DNA of 64,000 nucleotides, from NCBI RefSeq assembly GCF_901709675.1, contig NC_051092.1:14360991-14424990 (forward strand), read 5' to 3'. Both the position numbers and the translations under genes were made by a program. Under the pieces are notes generated by a model. That model saw nothing but the letters and a program-made list of their open reading frames with translations. It had not been told where the DNA came from and did no database searches. This DNA is from Syngnathus acus (taxonomy: Eukaryota > Chordata > Actinopteri > Syngnathiformes > Syngnathidae). Positions 47,601 to 58,807 of the stretch are shown piece by piece. The first letter of the stretch is position 1; each line of letters begins with the position of its first letter.

Positions 47601-50600
47601 TTTGCTGCATGACTGGGCATTTGTGACAGTCCTGCCCGCCACATCTGCCAGGGGCAATGAGCCCTGAGCGACTCAGCTTATAATCAATCACTTATGACCG
47701 ATGGCGACGCAGGCAGCCTGACATTTGTTTTCCTTGAGTCCCAAAAAACCCAAAACTGTGCCGCTTTACCCTCTGGCGCTTTTGGCCGCGACATCCGACA
47801 TACAAAGACAACAGCACGCGGCGGCCACTCGGTCAACAGTTAGCGCAAATTCACACTCTCATATAAAAGATGGAAATTATTATCGGGTGTCTTCAGAATC
47901 TAGGACAAAAATGTGGAGGGCAAAAGACAGCCGGTGCGTTGTAAAGGACGCATTACCTGCTCGCTAATGACTTTGCCAGTTGAACTTTGCTTTTAGTGGA
48001 AGTAGGTTTTGGGGTCGTTTGATGTAACGTGTCCCTGACAGAGACAGCCTCACTCGCCATGCTGTGTTGCCATGGCTACATGGACAGCCCGCGATGAAGA
48101 GGGAAAAAAAAAAAAACGCTCTGCCATTGTTCTGTTCAGCCTTTCAGACAGACTCCTCCCACAAACGGTAACAGGTCACCATCCTTGACCTGGGACGACG
48201 AGTCGAGTCAGCCCGTATGAGAAAAAAAAAAAAAAAAACGAAGTGAAAGTCAAAATGGGTACATCGAGTATTTTTCAAAACTCAGGCGACATCTGGGATT
48301 GATCAGGCCCGCGTTTTACGGAACCAACTGGCAATGCCAGCTACACACTCAAGGCGACGCCGTCAAACTTTATTTACACCTCCGCAAAATATATTTTGCT
48401 GCAACTCTTATTTTTTTACTCTATTTGACCCTTTCCAGTACATCAAGATCCCGACTTCGGAATCCCCCGATGGATTTAGAGTCTTCTCGTTCTACCTGTC
48501 CAGCGACAGCAAAGACAAACCCCAGTCCAGCTTCGACTGCATTCATCAGTTTGTTTCCGGGTAAGCAACGACGTGTATTAGCAGACAGGACACGCGAGGC
48601 TAATTGCGGTGAAAGGCTTCAAGATATTTTGTAAAGTGGGACAAATAAGGTTGAACGTCACTAACAATTGTATGTGCGATGCGCCTTGCGCCATTCACAC
48701 TTTCATACAAGACGCTCAAGCTGTGTTAAGCTACACAAGAATTTAGCTAGCTTGCTAGTAACCAACGTTAGCCGCCAACTCTGCTGACTGAAATTTACAA
48801 TGTCTTCCTCCTTGAAATCTGTACTCAAGCTTTGTTAAGCCATACAAGAAGTTAGCTAGCTTGCTAATGACCGACGTTAGCCACCAACTCTGCTGACTGA
48901 AATTTACAATGTCTTCCTCCTTGAAATCTCTACTCAAGCTTTGTTAAGCCACACAAGAAGTTAGCTAGCTTGCTAGTGACCAACGTTAGCCGCCAACTCC
49001 GCTGACTGGGATTAAAATGAGTTCGACTGATGCTTTCCACGAAATTCATCATAAGAACGAGTTTAGCACGCCGTGTTCTGAATGTTTCTGTGTAGTCTCC
49101 ATCTCAAAGACGCCAACTGTTTACGGTTGTCGCCACTTATCGACTAATGAATAGAATTGACGTAACCCGTGCTTTCCGTGAAATAAGTCCAAGAGACTGT
49201 TGTGACCTCGTAAATGCGCTCAACTGACGCATGGGTGCTATTATTATTATTGTGATGGATGGCTAGCGCTTAGCTTGCCACGCTAACACACATTTTTGGC
49301 GGTTCCATGAAAAGGGAGGGCAAGGATCAGCTGGAGAGCCAGGGCAGCATCCAGGACAAGATCACTGTTTGCGCCACCGACGACTCGTACCAGGCCACAC
49401 GGGAGCGCATGTCCCAGGTGGAGAAGGACATCTGGAGCCGCTCGGCCATCGAGATCAAACCGGGGCCAAGTAGGTCACGTGATGCGCAAAACTGTGATTT
49501 GATCCAAGTGCACCGTTGCGATTATGCGTGGAATCGAGCAGATCGCCGACACGATAACGGGCTTTCGTTTAACTGCTGTCACGCTGATCTGGATTGGCCT
49601 AAAAAGGTCATTTGGCTGTCTGAGATTGGCCCACTTCTGCAAAAAGAAAGTCACAGGGAAAGCGCAATGTTCGCTAAACAGGCATTTAGGAGCAACGTAG
49701 CATAAAATTTGTTTGTTGCTTGTAAATGCACCACTTTAATTAAATCTGAGGGTTGAGCTATTTATACATCTGTGCAAAGTTGACATAGAAAGGCTCAAGT
49801 TAGAGAAGAGCACAGACGAGTTTTTTCTTTTTTTTTTGCCTTCGGTCTGCAAATAGCCGCAGAAGTTGGCTTGCTAGTTTTCACATCTAACTCTTTGAGC
49901 GAGGTGAGTTACGTCTGCCTCAGCCACGTGCTTCTTCAAAATGTACCGTTGCGTCTTGGACCTATGGCGACCTCCAAAGCATGGCTTAAAGTTGTAATAA
50001 GATTATGGAGCGCAGATAGCTATAAGCGGCGCCTGCCCAGGTCCGGCTGGCCGGCCCAATTAGTGGATGGATGTTTGCAAGAAAGGGCCTCTGTTTGCTT
50101 GTGGCTTCAACTTTCCTGCTATTCTTGCAGCAAGACTTGTTTGGCCACTTTGCTGGATTTCACAGGAGAAAACGTGCTCGGTATAATGGCCCGGGTCCCG
50201 GTTGCGTAACGCCGCAGAGTAACTGTGCTGAAGGCATTTGGAAAAGCCAACAGATGACTCCATTTGGGTCCCGGTTCTGCCATCTGTTTTGTTTCCCTTT
50301 GACAAATGCTCGACTGAGATCTGACTGCACGTGTCTTTGTTTTTGATCTCAGGTAAGTGCGTGAAGGTCCACAGGAAGCAGGGTCCGGTTGCGGGCTCAG
50401 ACGGCAGCAACAAGCACTCGCCCAGCAACAAGAGGAGCCTTGTTCCCAGTCCTGCGGCACACCGGCCCTTGCGAGAGCGCGTGGTCCATCTCCTGGCCTT
50501 GAAACCGTATAAGAAACCCGAGCTGCTGCTGTGGCTGGAAAGAGAACGGGCCGCTCCGAAGGACAAGGCTGACCTGACCTCGGTGCTGGATGAGGTGAGA

Positions 50601-53600
50601 CGTAGAAGAACAATCCAACCGTAGAGATAAGATCACCGAGAGAAATGAAACCACAAAGGGATGGATGATCCAGAAAAAGAGTTCATCATAGTGCAGTCGG
50701 TTCTGTTGTTCTCGAGATGTCCCGACAACTGATTGTTGTTGTTTTTTTGTTCAGGTTGGCAAGCTGAACCTTAAAGACAACAGCTATTCTCTGAAGGACG
50801 AGCTCTACAGACACGTCCAAAGAGACTGGCCCGGCTACCTGGACGAGGAGAAGCAACTCATCCACAGGCTTCTCATCAGGTTCACTTCACCATTACCACT
50901 TTCGCTGCTCTGGTTTGATGTCCAAACATGTCTGACTGTCAATGTGCGAGCATTTCTTCCCTCATATTTAAAAAAAAAAAATAAAAAATTACTTGTTGAC
51001 TGAATCAGCAGCGCCCCTGCTGGCGGCAACGCAGTAGTGCATTCTGCATTGATCAAATTTGAAAGGCTTAATGACATCATTATGATCTGACATTATCACG
51101 TTTTGTAGTTGAGTTAGTTTGAGTCTCAGGAAGAAAATTGAACTGAAAATGTTTTGGTACGTTTTTTTCGATAACCGCTTCAAACACGATAGCACGATTG
51201 CCAATTCTGTGCTTCAAAAACCAAACCGGATCAAGTTTGTGAGACTCCCGATACAAAAAAATCTCTTGCCACTATTTTATTTTTACTATTACAGATGTTA
51301 TTGCATTTGAGAAAAAAAAGGCTGGATGTGGCAGCAATAGCAATGCTAGAAAAAGTCCGCTAACGTCTACAAAAGGGCGCTGCGGTCACGCCAAAAGGCG
51401 AAGCATTCTCTGCACTGATGAATCTCTTAAAGGACACATCAAAGCGGATGGAAATAGATTGGCCTCGTACTTGCTTGCCAAGTGGCATTAGCGTAGCGTA
51501 GCATGGGTAGCGTAGCACTGAAGAGCTAAGGCTAGCGAGGCTGAGCTTTACAGGGCTTTACGCTTTTTCTTTCTTCCCTCCTTCATGTGCCTGCCAGTAA
51601 TCACGCAGGCCGTGTGCTTCTCAAGTGTATTTGGCTAATTGTGCCCCCCCTTCCCCTCCCCGCCTTGTTAACAACCCCTGCTAAGAGCAAAACACTTTGG
51701 TTGAGGTAATTAAATTGTACTCCAAGCGTGAAGATGCAAATACAGGCAGCGGGGCTCTTTGTGTTTGTGGCGCGGCGGGTTCCAAATCAGACTCGCTGAT
51801 CATTTCTCAGAACAAGGTGATGAAAACGTGGAGGAGTTACTTATGGCACTTTTTAATGCAGAAAAAACACAGCAAGCAGATGAAAGGAGCCGAGAATTTG
51901 CTCCCGCATCTGCCGCTATTGTGGAAACACGTTCACTCGTCTCGTCGACGGGCTGACAGCGCTGTTCTTCATCTCGTCTTCAGGAAGCTTCAGCCACTCC
52001 ACAGCAGCAGCGGCGGCAGCGGCGGCCAGTTGAGAAGTCCCCAAGGCAGCCAGTCATCCCACAAAACGCCCGGGGACTCCCCTTCTTGCTTCAGCCCCGC
52101 AAAGACGCTCTCGGCGGTAATTGTTCACCTTCAATGCTTTGGCCTTTCCCCGGCTCGTAAGGGAAGTGGAAGGGAATTTCCTGAGTGATTGCGATCAGGA
52201 GAGCAAAGGCACTTGACCCGTGTGTCCGTTTTGCCGCTAATATCCAAACTTTCTCCCCCCCGTAGAAACGGCCTTTGCCTTTGGATCCATCCAACTTTCA
52301 AAGCCCCAAAAAACAAAGACTCCTAGAGCACCCCTTGCCACACCAGTTGCCGTCCCACGTGGACGACGGCACCGACCGGGCCCAAAGTTCCTCGGACCAC
52401 AAAGGCGACAATCATCTCTGGGCCTGTCCCAACGGCCTGCACTCGCCCCATAAACTGAGCGACTCCTCGTCCGCCGTTCCCAAAACGGCTTCCAAGGCGC
52501 TGAAGTCCCCCAACGCGGACGCTTCCCTTTGCACTGACCAACAACTGCCCAACGCTCTACATAAAAAGAAGAAGTCGAAAAAGCACAAAGAGAAAGAACG
52601 CGAGCGCTTAAAAGCGGAGTGGATGGTGGAAAACAGCCCGGACCTGAAGAAGAGCCAAGAAAATCTCAAAGGTAAACTCGTTAAGTCAGCCCGCTCGTCT
52701 TAACGCGTCACAAATTGATGATTGACAGCCGGCTGACCTCCGCGCTTCGATACGACTTTTATGTGACGCTGGCTAGCCTTATGGAATTTGCGTTGGCTCA
52801 TTTGCGTGCTTTCTTCTTAGGAGAGAAAACCCCCGTCAGACAAACCACAAAAAAGGACCTGCCGGACTTTTTCTTGTGAGTCAATACCATCGAATCAGCC
52901 CAAAGCTTTCAAAACATTTACATGAAATCAAAGTTAAGCCAAAATGTCTGCGTTCTTCCCTGAAACTGGCTTTGAAAACAAATGACCTTATGCTTCCATC
53001 TGTTCAACTCATTACGCAGCAATGGCAACTCACTCCACTATCCTCTAGCGTCACCTAGTGGAAGATCAAATAAAGACACTTCCCTTCAAAAATAAATGTT
53101 TTTCTTTCAGAAAATACGGCCCAATTACAGCACTGGAACAACGCGAGCAATACAAAGAAGACTTCTGCTCCGAGTACGACGAATACAGAGCCCTTCACGA
53201 CCGCATCGGAGCCATCACCGAGATGTTTGTTCAGTTAGGCTCAAAGATCAACACGCTCTCGCCGGGAACGCAAGAGTACAAGGTACTGCCTGGACCCGCC
53301 AGGGTCAATCCGGTTCCTCTACTTGTAAAAACACATCTGATAAGCAAAGCTGTTTGCTTTTCTCCCCTCTTTTAAATGTTTTCCAGCTAATGGAGGAGCA
53401 AATACTACAAAAGTACCGCAAGTATAAAAAGGTACGTTTCAATTATACAGAAGCACTTAGGTGACAAGAAAAGTCAACTTTCAACTGGCATTTCAGTCAG
53501 GCAGTCATTCTTTCGGGATCCCAATTATTGATTAACAAAGTGTCGCCTTGACGCCACCAGGGAACGCTGTTTGCCGAGGCTGTAACTTGTGAATGAACCA

Positions 53601-53856
53601 ATTGTATTAGAACAGTCGAGTTAATCAGAGGCGCTTAAAACGGTGGGGCTGATATTTGTGTGTTGCTTTCAAAACAACTTTGAATGCGACTGCTTCATTT
53701 GCAAACCCAACTCACTCGAGCCCTCTCTCCTTTTGCGTCTCTTAGAAGTTTCCCGGCTACAGGGAAGAGAAGAAACGATGCGAGTACCTCCACCAGAAAC
53801 TGTCACATATCAAAGGTCTGATCTCAGACTACGACCGGGCGCAGGAGCTCTCGTAG
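41697..53856 (+). CDS. ell3: ELL-family RNA polymerase II elongation factor, closest to ELL3
   Basis: ELL proteins suppress Pol II pausing and act in super elongation and little elongation complexes (family knowledge). Exons: 41697-41834, 43878-43925, 48439-48560, 49315-49469, 50353-50594, 50755-50879, 51984-52116, 52266-52671, 52821-52875, 53111-53282, 53387-53431, 53746-53856; 1752 nt, 583 residues. Start [17 protein letters not shown] is diagnostic for ELL. The N-terminal elongation domain (about 1-290) includes [17 protein letters not shown] and the winged-helix part [21 protein letters not shown] disordered middle has a lysine-rich [13 protein letters not shown] tract. The C-terminal occludin-homology domain (about 475-583) reads [20 protein letters not shown], matching ELL3 better than ELL or ELL2. 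Unlike human ELL3 the middle part is full length. Some N-terminal residues resemble ELL2, so the ELL3 label is probable rather than certain. Intron 2 is 4.5 kb. Confidence 0.85.
43926..48438 (+). other. Intron 2 of the ELL gene (4.5 kb)
   Basis: No coding sequence recognised. Contains C- and G-rich runs (about 45240-45500, 45855-45950), a CTTGCTTC low-complexity block, and otherwise unremarkable sequence. Confidence 0.6.
47340..47470 (+). repeat. (CCTTGCTT)n low-complexity block
   Basis: About 130 bp of diverged CTTGCTTC/CTTGCTGC units in ELL intron 2. Confidence 0.8.
48715..49008 (+). repeat. Tandem repeat, period 109 bp, about 2.7 copies
   Basis: Units begin at 48715, 48824 and 48933 (each CTCAAGCT..TGTTAAGC). 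Each contains GTTAGCTAGCTTGCTA or a close variant. High identity suggests recent duplication. In intron 3 of the ELL gene. Confidence 0.95.
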
Positions 53857-54277
53857 GAAGGATGAGTGAGTGCCTTGAGAAGGGACCAAAAGACTTGCAG
53901 CCGAGCCAAAGACTGATAGGTCGGTCGTGTTTCCGCGACTCGCTTGACTCCTTGCGACTCGCTTGACTCCTCCTCCGTGTGTCGACGGGGCGAAGGAGCC
54001 GCGAGAGGCTGCAAATGAATTGTCCTGCTGTAAACTGGGCAGATGTGCAAATGTAAGCCAAATCCTGCTTTTGACCTTTTCCCCAAATTCTAGAGTTGAT
54101 GGTTCGTGCCCAAATGATTCATGCGATTCTTTCTCATGCCACGCAGAAAGTATTCCAAGGATGGTACAATCAGTCGTAGGGGGGAACAAACATGCATCAC
54201 TCGGAGAAAAGCTTTCGCTCGCTCTTTGACGCACTTTATTAATTCACGTCAAAACATTGATTCGTTTGAACGACTCA

Positions 54278-54283
54278 AATAAA
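54278..54283 (+). terminator. poly(A) signal of the ELL gene
   Basis: AATAAA 422 bp after the stop codon at 53856. Confidence 0.6.
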
Positions 54284-55872
54284 AAAAACAGGGCTGTCCC
54301 TCCCTCCTGATCACGTGAAGACTCCCGTCCGTCTTTTAAAACAAACCGGATTGTGATTAATCATTAAGGGAAACAAAAACCAGCACAGCAAAGAAGTCAA
54401 ACTTGATTCAACTTGAAGCCTTAATTTGCATATAAAGAAATGTATTTTTCTGACCATAAAGATGATGACATCATCCATACAATTTGAATGAATTCTATTT
54501 TTTGTAAAAATGTTTGGCGGTAGTATCGGGTAAGGACTCGGCATCGGAGGATGCTGAAAATCAGGTGACTTGAGTGCCAAAAAAAATAAAACACATCATC
54601 CCTACCAAAAATAATCTTCCTGTAGCACTGGAACCTGAAAATGTTGATCATTGAAACTTGGGCCATGTCAATTTCTGCGTTTCTATCGAGCTTCGTGTCT
54701 GTCGCCCATGTCGGCTAGCTGACCACAATTTTTGTTTCTTTTGTATATCACAAACACATCAATATTTATTAGCACGGAAATAATCGCAGATGTGATTTGA
54801 AAATGGCCGCACGCCGCCGTTGCTCAATTTGGTGCGCTTCAATAAAGACGAGCGAGCGAGCTCAGTCAGGTCAGAGGACAATATTTATTACGATTGCACA
54901 GAATATTCTTTTCATTCCAAACAGAGGGGTGCCAACGCATTTCTTGATGCTAAAGCAAACTGGGAAAAAAATTAAGTGAGTCAAGGAAAAGCCAACAAGT
55001 GTCATTGCGAGATGACGACGCGCTCGCTCATCATCCCGATTGATTGTAGCCGTTTTTGTAAGCAGCAAAATACTGAAGGTGCCTTGTTTATCCACAGGGA
55101 CATAAAAGAAAAAAAAAGTTCGGCACCATTAAAGTGCTTTTGCGTCGCAAGTTCATTTTTCTCGTCCTTCGTGGCAAAAACGTCTTAGTGGGCCGGATAA
55201 CAATTAACGCCCGAGCTTGACCCCACGTGGGCCTCCAGAACACCAGTATATGTTTTGGCACAAGGGAGCCATTGGTCATATCGATAATGTTACACGGCAA
55301 CTAACGTGAGCGACAAGCCCTCATTTTTCTCTACGTGACGCAACCAAATATGAAATGAAAGAAATCCCGGCAGGCAAGCCATCGGCCGGAGAGAAAAAAT
55401 GTCTTATTTATTTCTCCGTGTTGGGATTATTCCTCTTTGCAAATTATTTGTTTTCTTTTCTACAATAGAACCTGCAAGTGTGGGCCAAGGAAAATGGAAT
55501 ATATTTTTTGCAATTCTGATGTGTTGTTATGCAAATACTGGCTTTGGAAGAAAAAGCTCTCAGGAAAACAAATGTATTCTTGTCTCAGCCCCACCCCCAC
55601 AAAAAAAAGAAAATAAAGCTATTTTCAGGGGAACAGTGTGACATTTAGAGATGTGTGTTTTAAAAAAAAAAAAAGTGTTTTTAAATGCGAGCCTACAGAC
55701 TATTTATTGGGGGTTGAAAAACGGTTTTTTTTTTCCGTACTACTTGACGCCGACTGCCAACTTATGTCATCTCGACCGTTAATATCAAAATTGGCGAATA
55801 ATCGAGTTCAAGCCGCAATCGTCAACGTCGGTTCATCCCCCTCATACGTGAAAAAAAAAAATCACCTCACAT

Positions 55873-55878
55873 TTTATT
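55873..55878 (-). terminator. poly(A) signal of pex11a
   Basis: AATAAA on the minus strand, about 150 bp beyond the pex11a stop. A second candidate lies at 55703-55708. Confidence 0.5.
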
Positions 55879-56023
55879 TGCTGAGTTATCATATTCAATC
55901 TATTGTGCTGCCCATTCAAACAATTAAATTGAGAATTAAAGTTCAATGAACAATTATCAAATTGTGCCTTTCAAAGCTTCCAATTTTAAAAATCGTCCTT
56001 GTCCGAGCCAGGAAAGAAACACA

Positions 56024-57890
56024 TCACGCTTTGATTTTCAAATCGGGCCGCACGAGGGTTACGATTCCGATGAGCGATGACAGCAGGCCGCAAAAGGCGA
56101 CGGCGCCCGCGTTGGAGCGGTAAATGCCCAACTTGTCCAGCGGGATAGACAAATCACAAACGTTCTTGACAGTGTCCAAAAGAACGGCCGGCTGGGATTT
56201 GAAGCAGTGCAGCAGCAGGAAGACCAAAGCATCCAACTGAGGGACGGTCACCTCGGCCACGTCGGGATTCTGCTTCAGATGTGAAATCATCTTCCGCCTG
56301 AAGTGCTTCTCCCTGGTTTTCTCCGCCACGAAGCGGGAGATGACGTAAACATCTCGACTAAGGCTCATGACGAGCGAGAGGAGGTAGCATCGCGAGGCGG
56401 CCGCGCTCCAACGCTCCTTGTCGATACCGGCCAGGAGGCCCACGCCGGCGGCCCACAGTGTGTTATCGCAGATGAAATAGAGAGCTCGGCCCACATCAGC
56501 CACCGCCAGGCAAAGGCAAAGCGCTGGGTCCGAGAGGCGTGCGTTGCGCTTGGCCGACTCAATGGCGTTTATTGTGTTCCCCAGCCTGAACACTGAGGAA
56601 AGGGAACAGACAAAAAGAAGGGGGTCAGTTAGGCAACATGATACAGCAAGCTAATCGTTAGCCCGTCCAAATCTGGCCAACAGATATATTATTTCGGTGA
56701 TTGTGCAATTTTTTGCCTTTCCACTGACTTTGTTATTGTTCCATTTATGTTGAAGTAGGATTGGATTGTTGTACACGTTGTCACATGGTTATTTGAAATA
56801 TGCCCCACATCAACAGCATGAACTTTCTCAGACATTTTGTGACCACCATGAGCCAAAATCTGGTACCAGCTCTGACCTTTGAAGCAGTTTGGGTCTGGAG
56901 GCTGCTCAGCTGGGACGCTTTAGAGAAATAATCAAGCGCTCTGCCAAGCGAGCCTTGACCTCATAACAGCAACAGGAGGGACAAGAATGTCTTTGTAAAG
57001 CAGAGCCAGCAGCTCGTATACAGTCCGTCTGGGAATTTTAGATTGAATCAGAACCTTGAAGTCCAAAAAGTGAGCCCGGGTAGAAAGTCAAAGCTGTCTG
57101 TCACCACACACACACACGGATCTCAAAGAGACAAGCCTCAAAGTCTCCCGCCGTTCACCACAATGCATTTATTGTGTCAAAGGTGAGAGACACACAGTGG
57201 TTATTTTGCCATCAGGTTTTCTCGCCATTGCTTGACTAAAAAAAAAGTTGCAAGCTGATCCTCTCTGGCTTTTATATTTTGATGACAATTGATTAATATT
57301 TATACAGAAATGTGTTCACGACTGTGAGTCATGGATGGAGGAGGAGGGGGGGCTTTTTTTTCCTCGTCATCGTCGGGGTCGCGGGTTCAATTAACAATAA
57401 GAATGTTTGGAGATTTTAATGCTTGGGTAAAATGTAATGACGTCATTGAAAACAAGCCCACCCCTTGTACAAATTTCATTGCAATACGTTAAAGAAAGAA
57501 CAGCTTGTCTGGTATGTAACAATGAAATATTGATTCTACAGGCAGAGTTTGAGAGGGAAGGTCAAATAAGATTAGCAAATCTTTCGAACAATCATGATTG
57601 ATGGAACTCACGCTTTCGTCCAGCACTCATGTTTGCCTCCAAACGTTCAAGTTTGCTCACAAGATCCTTTCGCCGGTTGTCGTTTCGAAGAGCGTACGCA
57701 CACAAGGCACACGCGTATTGGGTGGCTCTAAAACAACAAGAAACAATTGTTCCCGGTGTTGTGAGCTAGTACTTTCTTTTGCGTAATAACATAAAATAAT
57801 AAGAAATATAAAGTATGTATCTTTAAAAACCTACCTGAAAAGACGATCCCTACCCTGACTCTGGTTGATGACGTTTTGCACCAACTCCAT
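56024..57890 (-). CDS. pex11a: Peroxisomal membrane protein PEX11-alpha
   Basis: PEX11 proteins bend and elongate the peroxisomal membrane before fission (family knowledge). Three exons in transcript order: 57890-57835, 57727-57612, 56592-56024; 741 nt, 246 residues, close to human PEX11A (247). The N-terminus (MELVQNVINQSQGRDRLFRA) carries the amphipathic helix region. FRLGNTINAIESAKR and CDNTLWAAGVGLLAGIDKER match the family core. The C-terminal part (LLDTVKNVCDLSIPLDKLGI, then a hydrophobic segment GLLSSLIGIVTLV) ends in a short basic tail KIKA. TVKN and KLGIYRSN favour PEX11A over PEX11B. Acceptor and donor phases agree at both introns. Convergent with the ELL gene. Confidence 0.95.
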
Positions 57891-58519
57891 GCCTGCTGCC
57901 TGGATCGTTGGAGAACAACTTGTTCTACTTGTTGCACGCTCTTTGGATCTGATTTCCCTGACTCAGCACAACGCCTGCGATAGTGTTCGGTCGTGCGGAA
58001 TTACGCTCAGGTTTAAATTGGAGGTCAAAAACAAAAAGTTTGCAGCGATGGTTAAGAATTAAACTCGGTCCAAACTCGTTTTAACACGGAAGTTTTAGTG
58101 GGCGTAATAAATGCCGAGAGAGTTTTCGTCACGGACCGTTTGCGTTAGTGTTACTATGGTAACGCCTTAACCACTGATTTATTTTATTTTATTTATCAAT
58201 CGATCGATTTATCCATCCATCAAGACCAAGACCCGATTTTAAGACCACGGACTATTCACACCGGATGTCACATTTGTTCATCCAATTCAGTGTGACTCAT
58301 CTAACATCTTGTATTAATCATCTCAAAGGTCAGATCGAGTGGCGAATGTGATGAATGTGTGGGAGTAAATTGGCACGCATGGTTAATGTCTATGAAAATC
58401 CTACACAATCACAGCTTCGTTTGCTTTTATTTGACCTGCGGCATTTTGGAATAGCTTTTTTTGTGTTTGGAATATGTTGCGCATCATCTTCTGCGCCTGT
58501 TGCTAGGGAGATCACAGGC

Positions 58520-58807
58520 AGAGGCGTAGCCAGGAATTTTTCCAGTAGGGGCGCACGCCCACAGGAAAAAAAATCGAACATCACCCACGCCGTTCGCTGA
58601 TCGCTAAAACAACATCCGGGTCCGGGAGGCAAACGGTGAATGGATAACATCGCGCACATAGAATAGCGCAAGCACATTCGCGCAAGACCGAAGGAAAAAA
58701 ACGTCATGAAAATGAAGAATCGAAAAAGCTCGATTTTTTTCAACCGGGGCGCAGGGAGTCCTAACCGGGGCGCTGCCCCGGCTCGCCCCGGCTTGGCTAC
58801 GCCTCTG
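58520..58807. mobile_element. 288-bp hAT-type MITE with perfect 8-bp target duplication
   Basis: Ends CAGAGGCGTAGCCA and TGGCTACGCCTCTG are perfect 14-bp inverted repeats. ATCACAGG flanks both sides (58512-58519 and 58808-58815). The inside is GC-rich near both ends (GGGGCG blocks) with no reading frame of note. Length, terminal CAG and 8-bp duplication point to a non-autonomous hAT element. Confidence 0.92.

Larger units (their letters stand above)
53857..56023. other. Convergent spacer between ELL and pex11a
   Basis: Holds the ELL 3'UTR (AATAAA at 54278-54283) and the pex11a 3'UTR on the other strand (AATAAA on minus at 55873-55878). AT-rich between; no gene seen. Confidence 0.6.

Noticed and set aside
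48715-49008. Regular repeats resembling a CRISPR array
   Set aside because: Units are contiguous 109-bp tandem copies without spacers in an intron of a vertebrate gene.
57375-57400. tRNA B-box-like sequence (GGGTTCAATT)
   Set aside because: No matching A box or cloverleaf around it.
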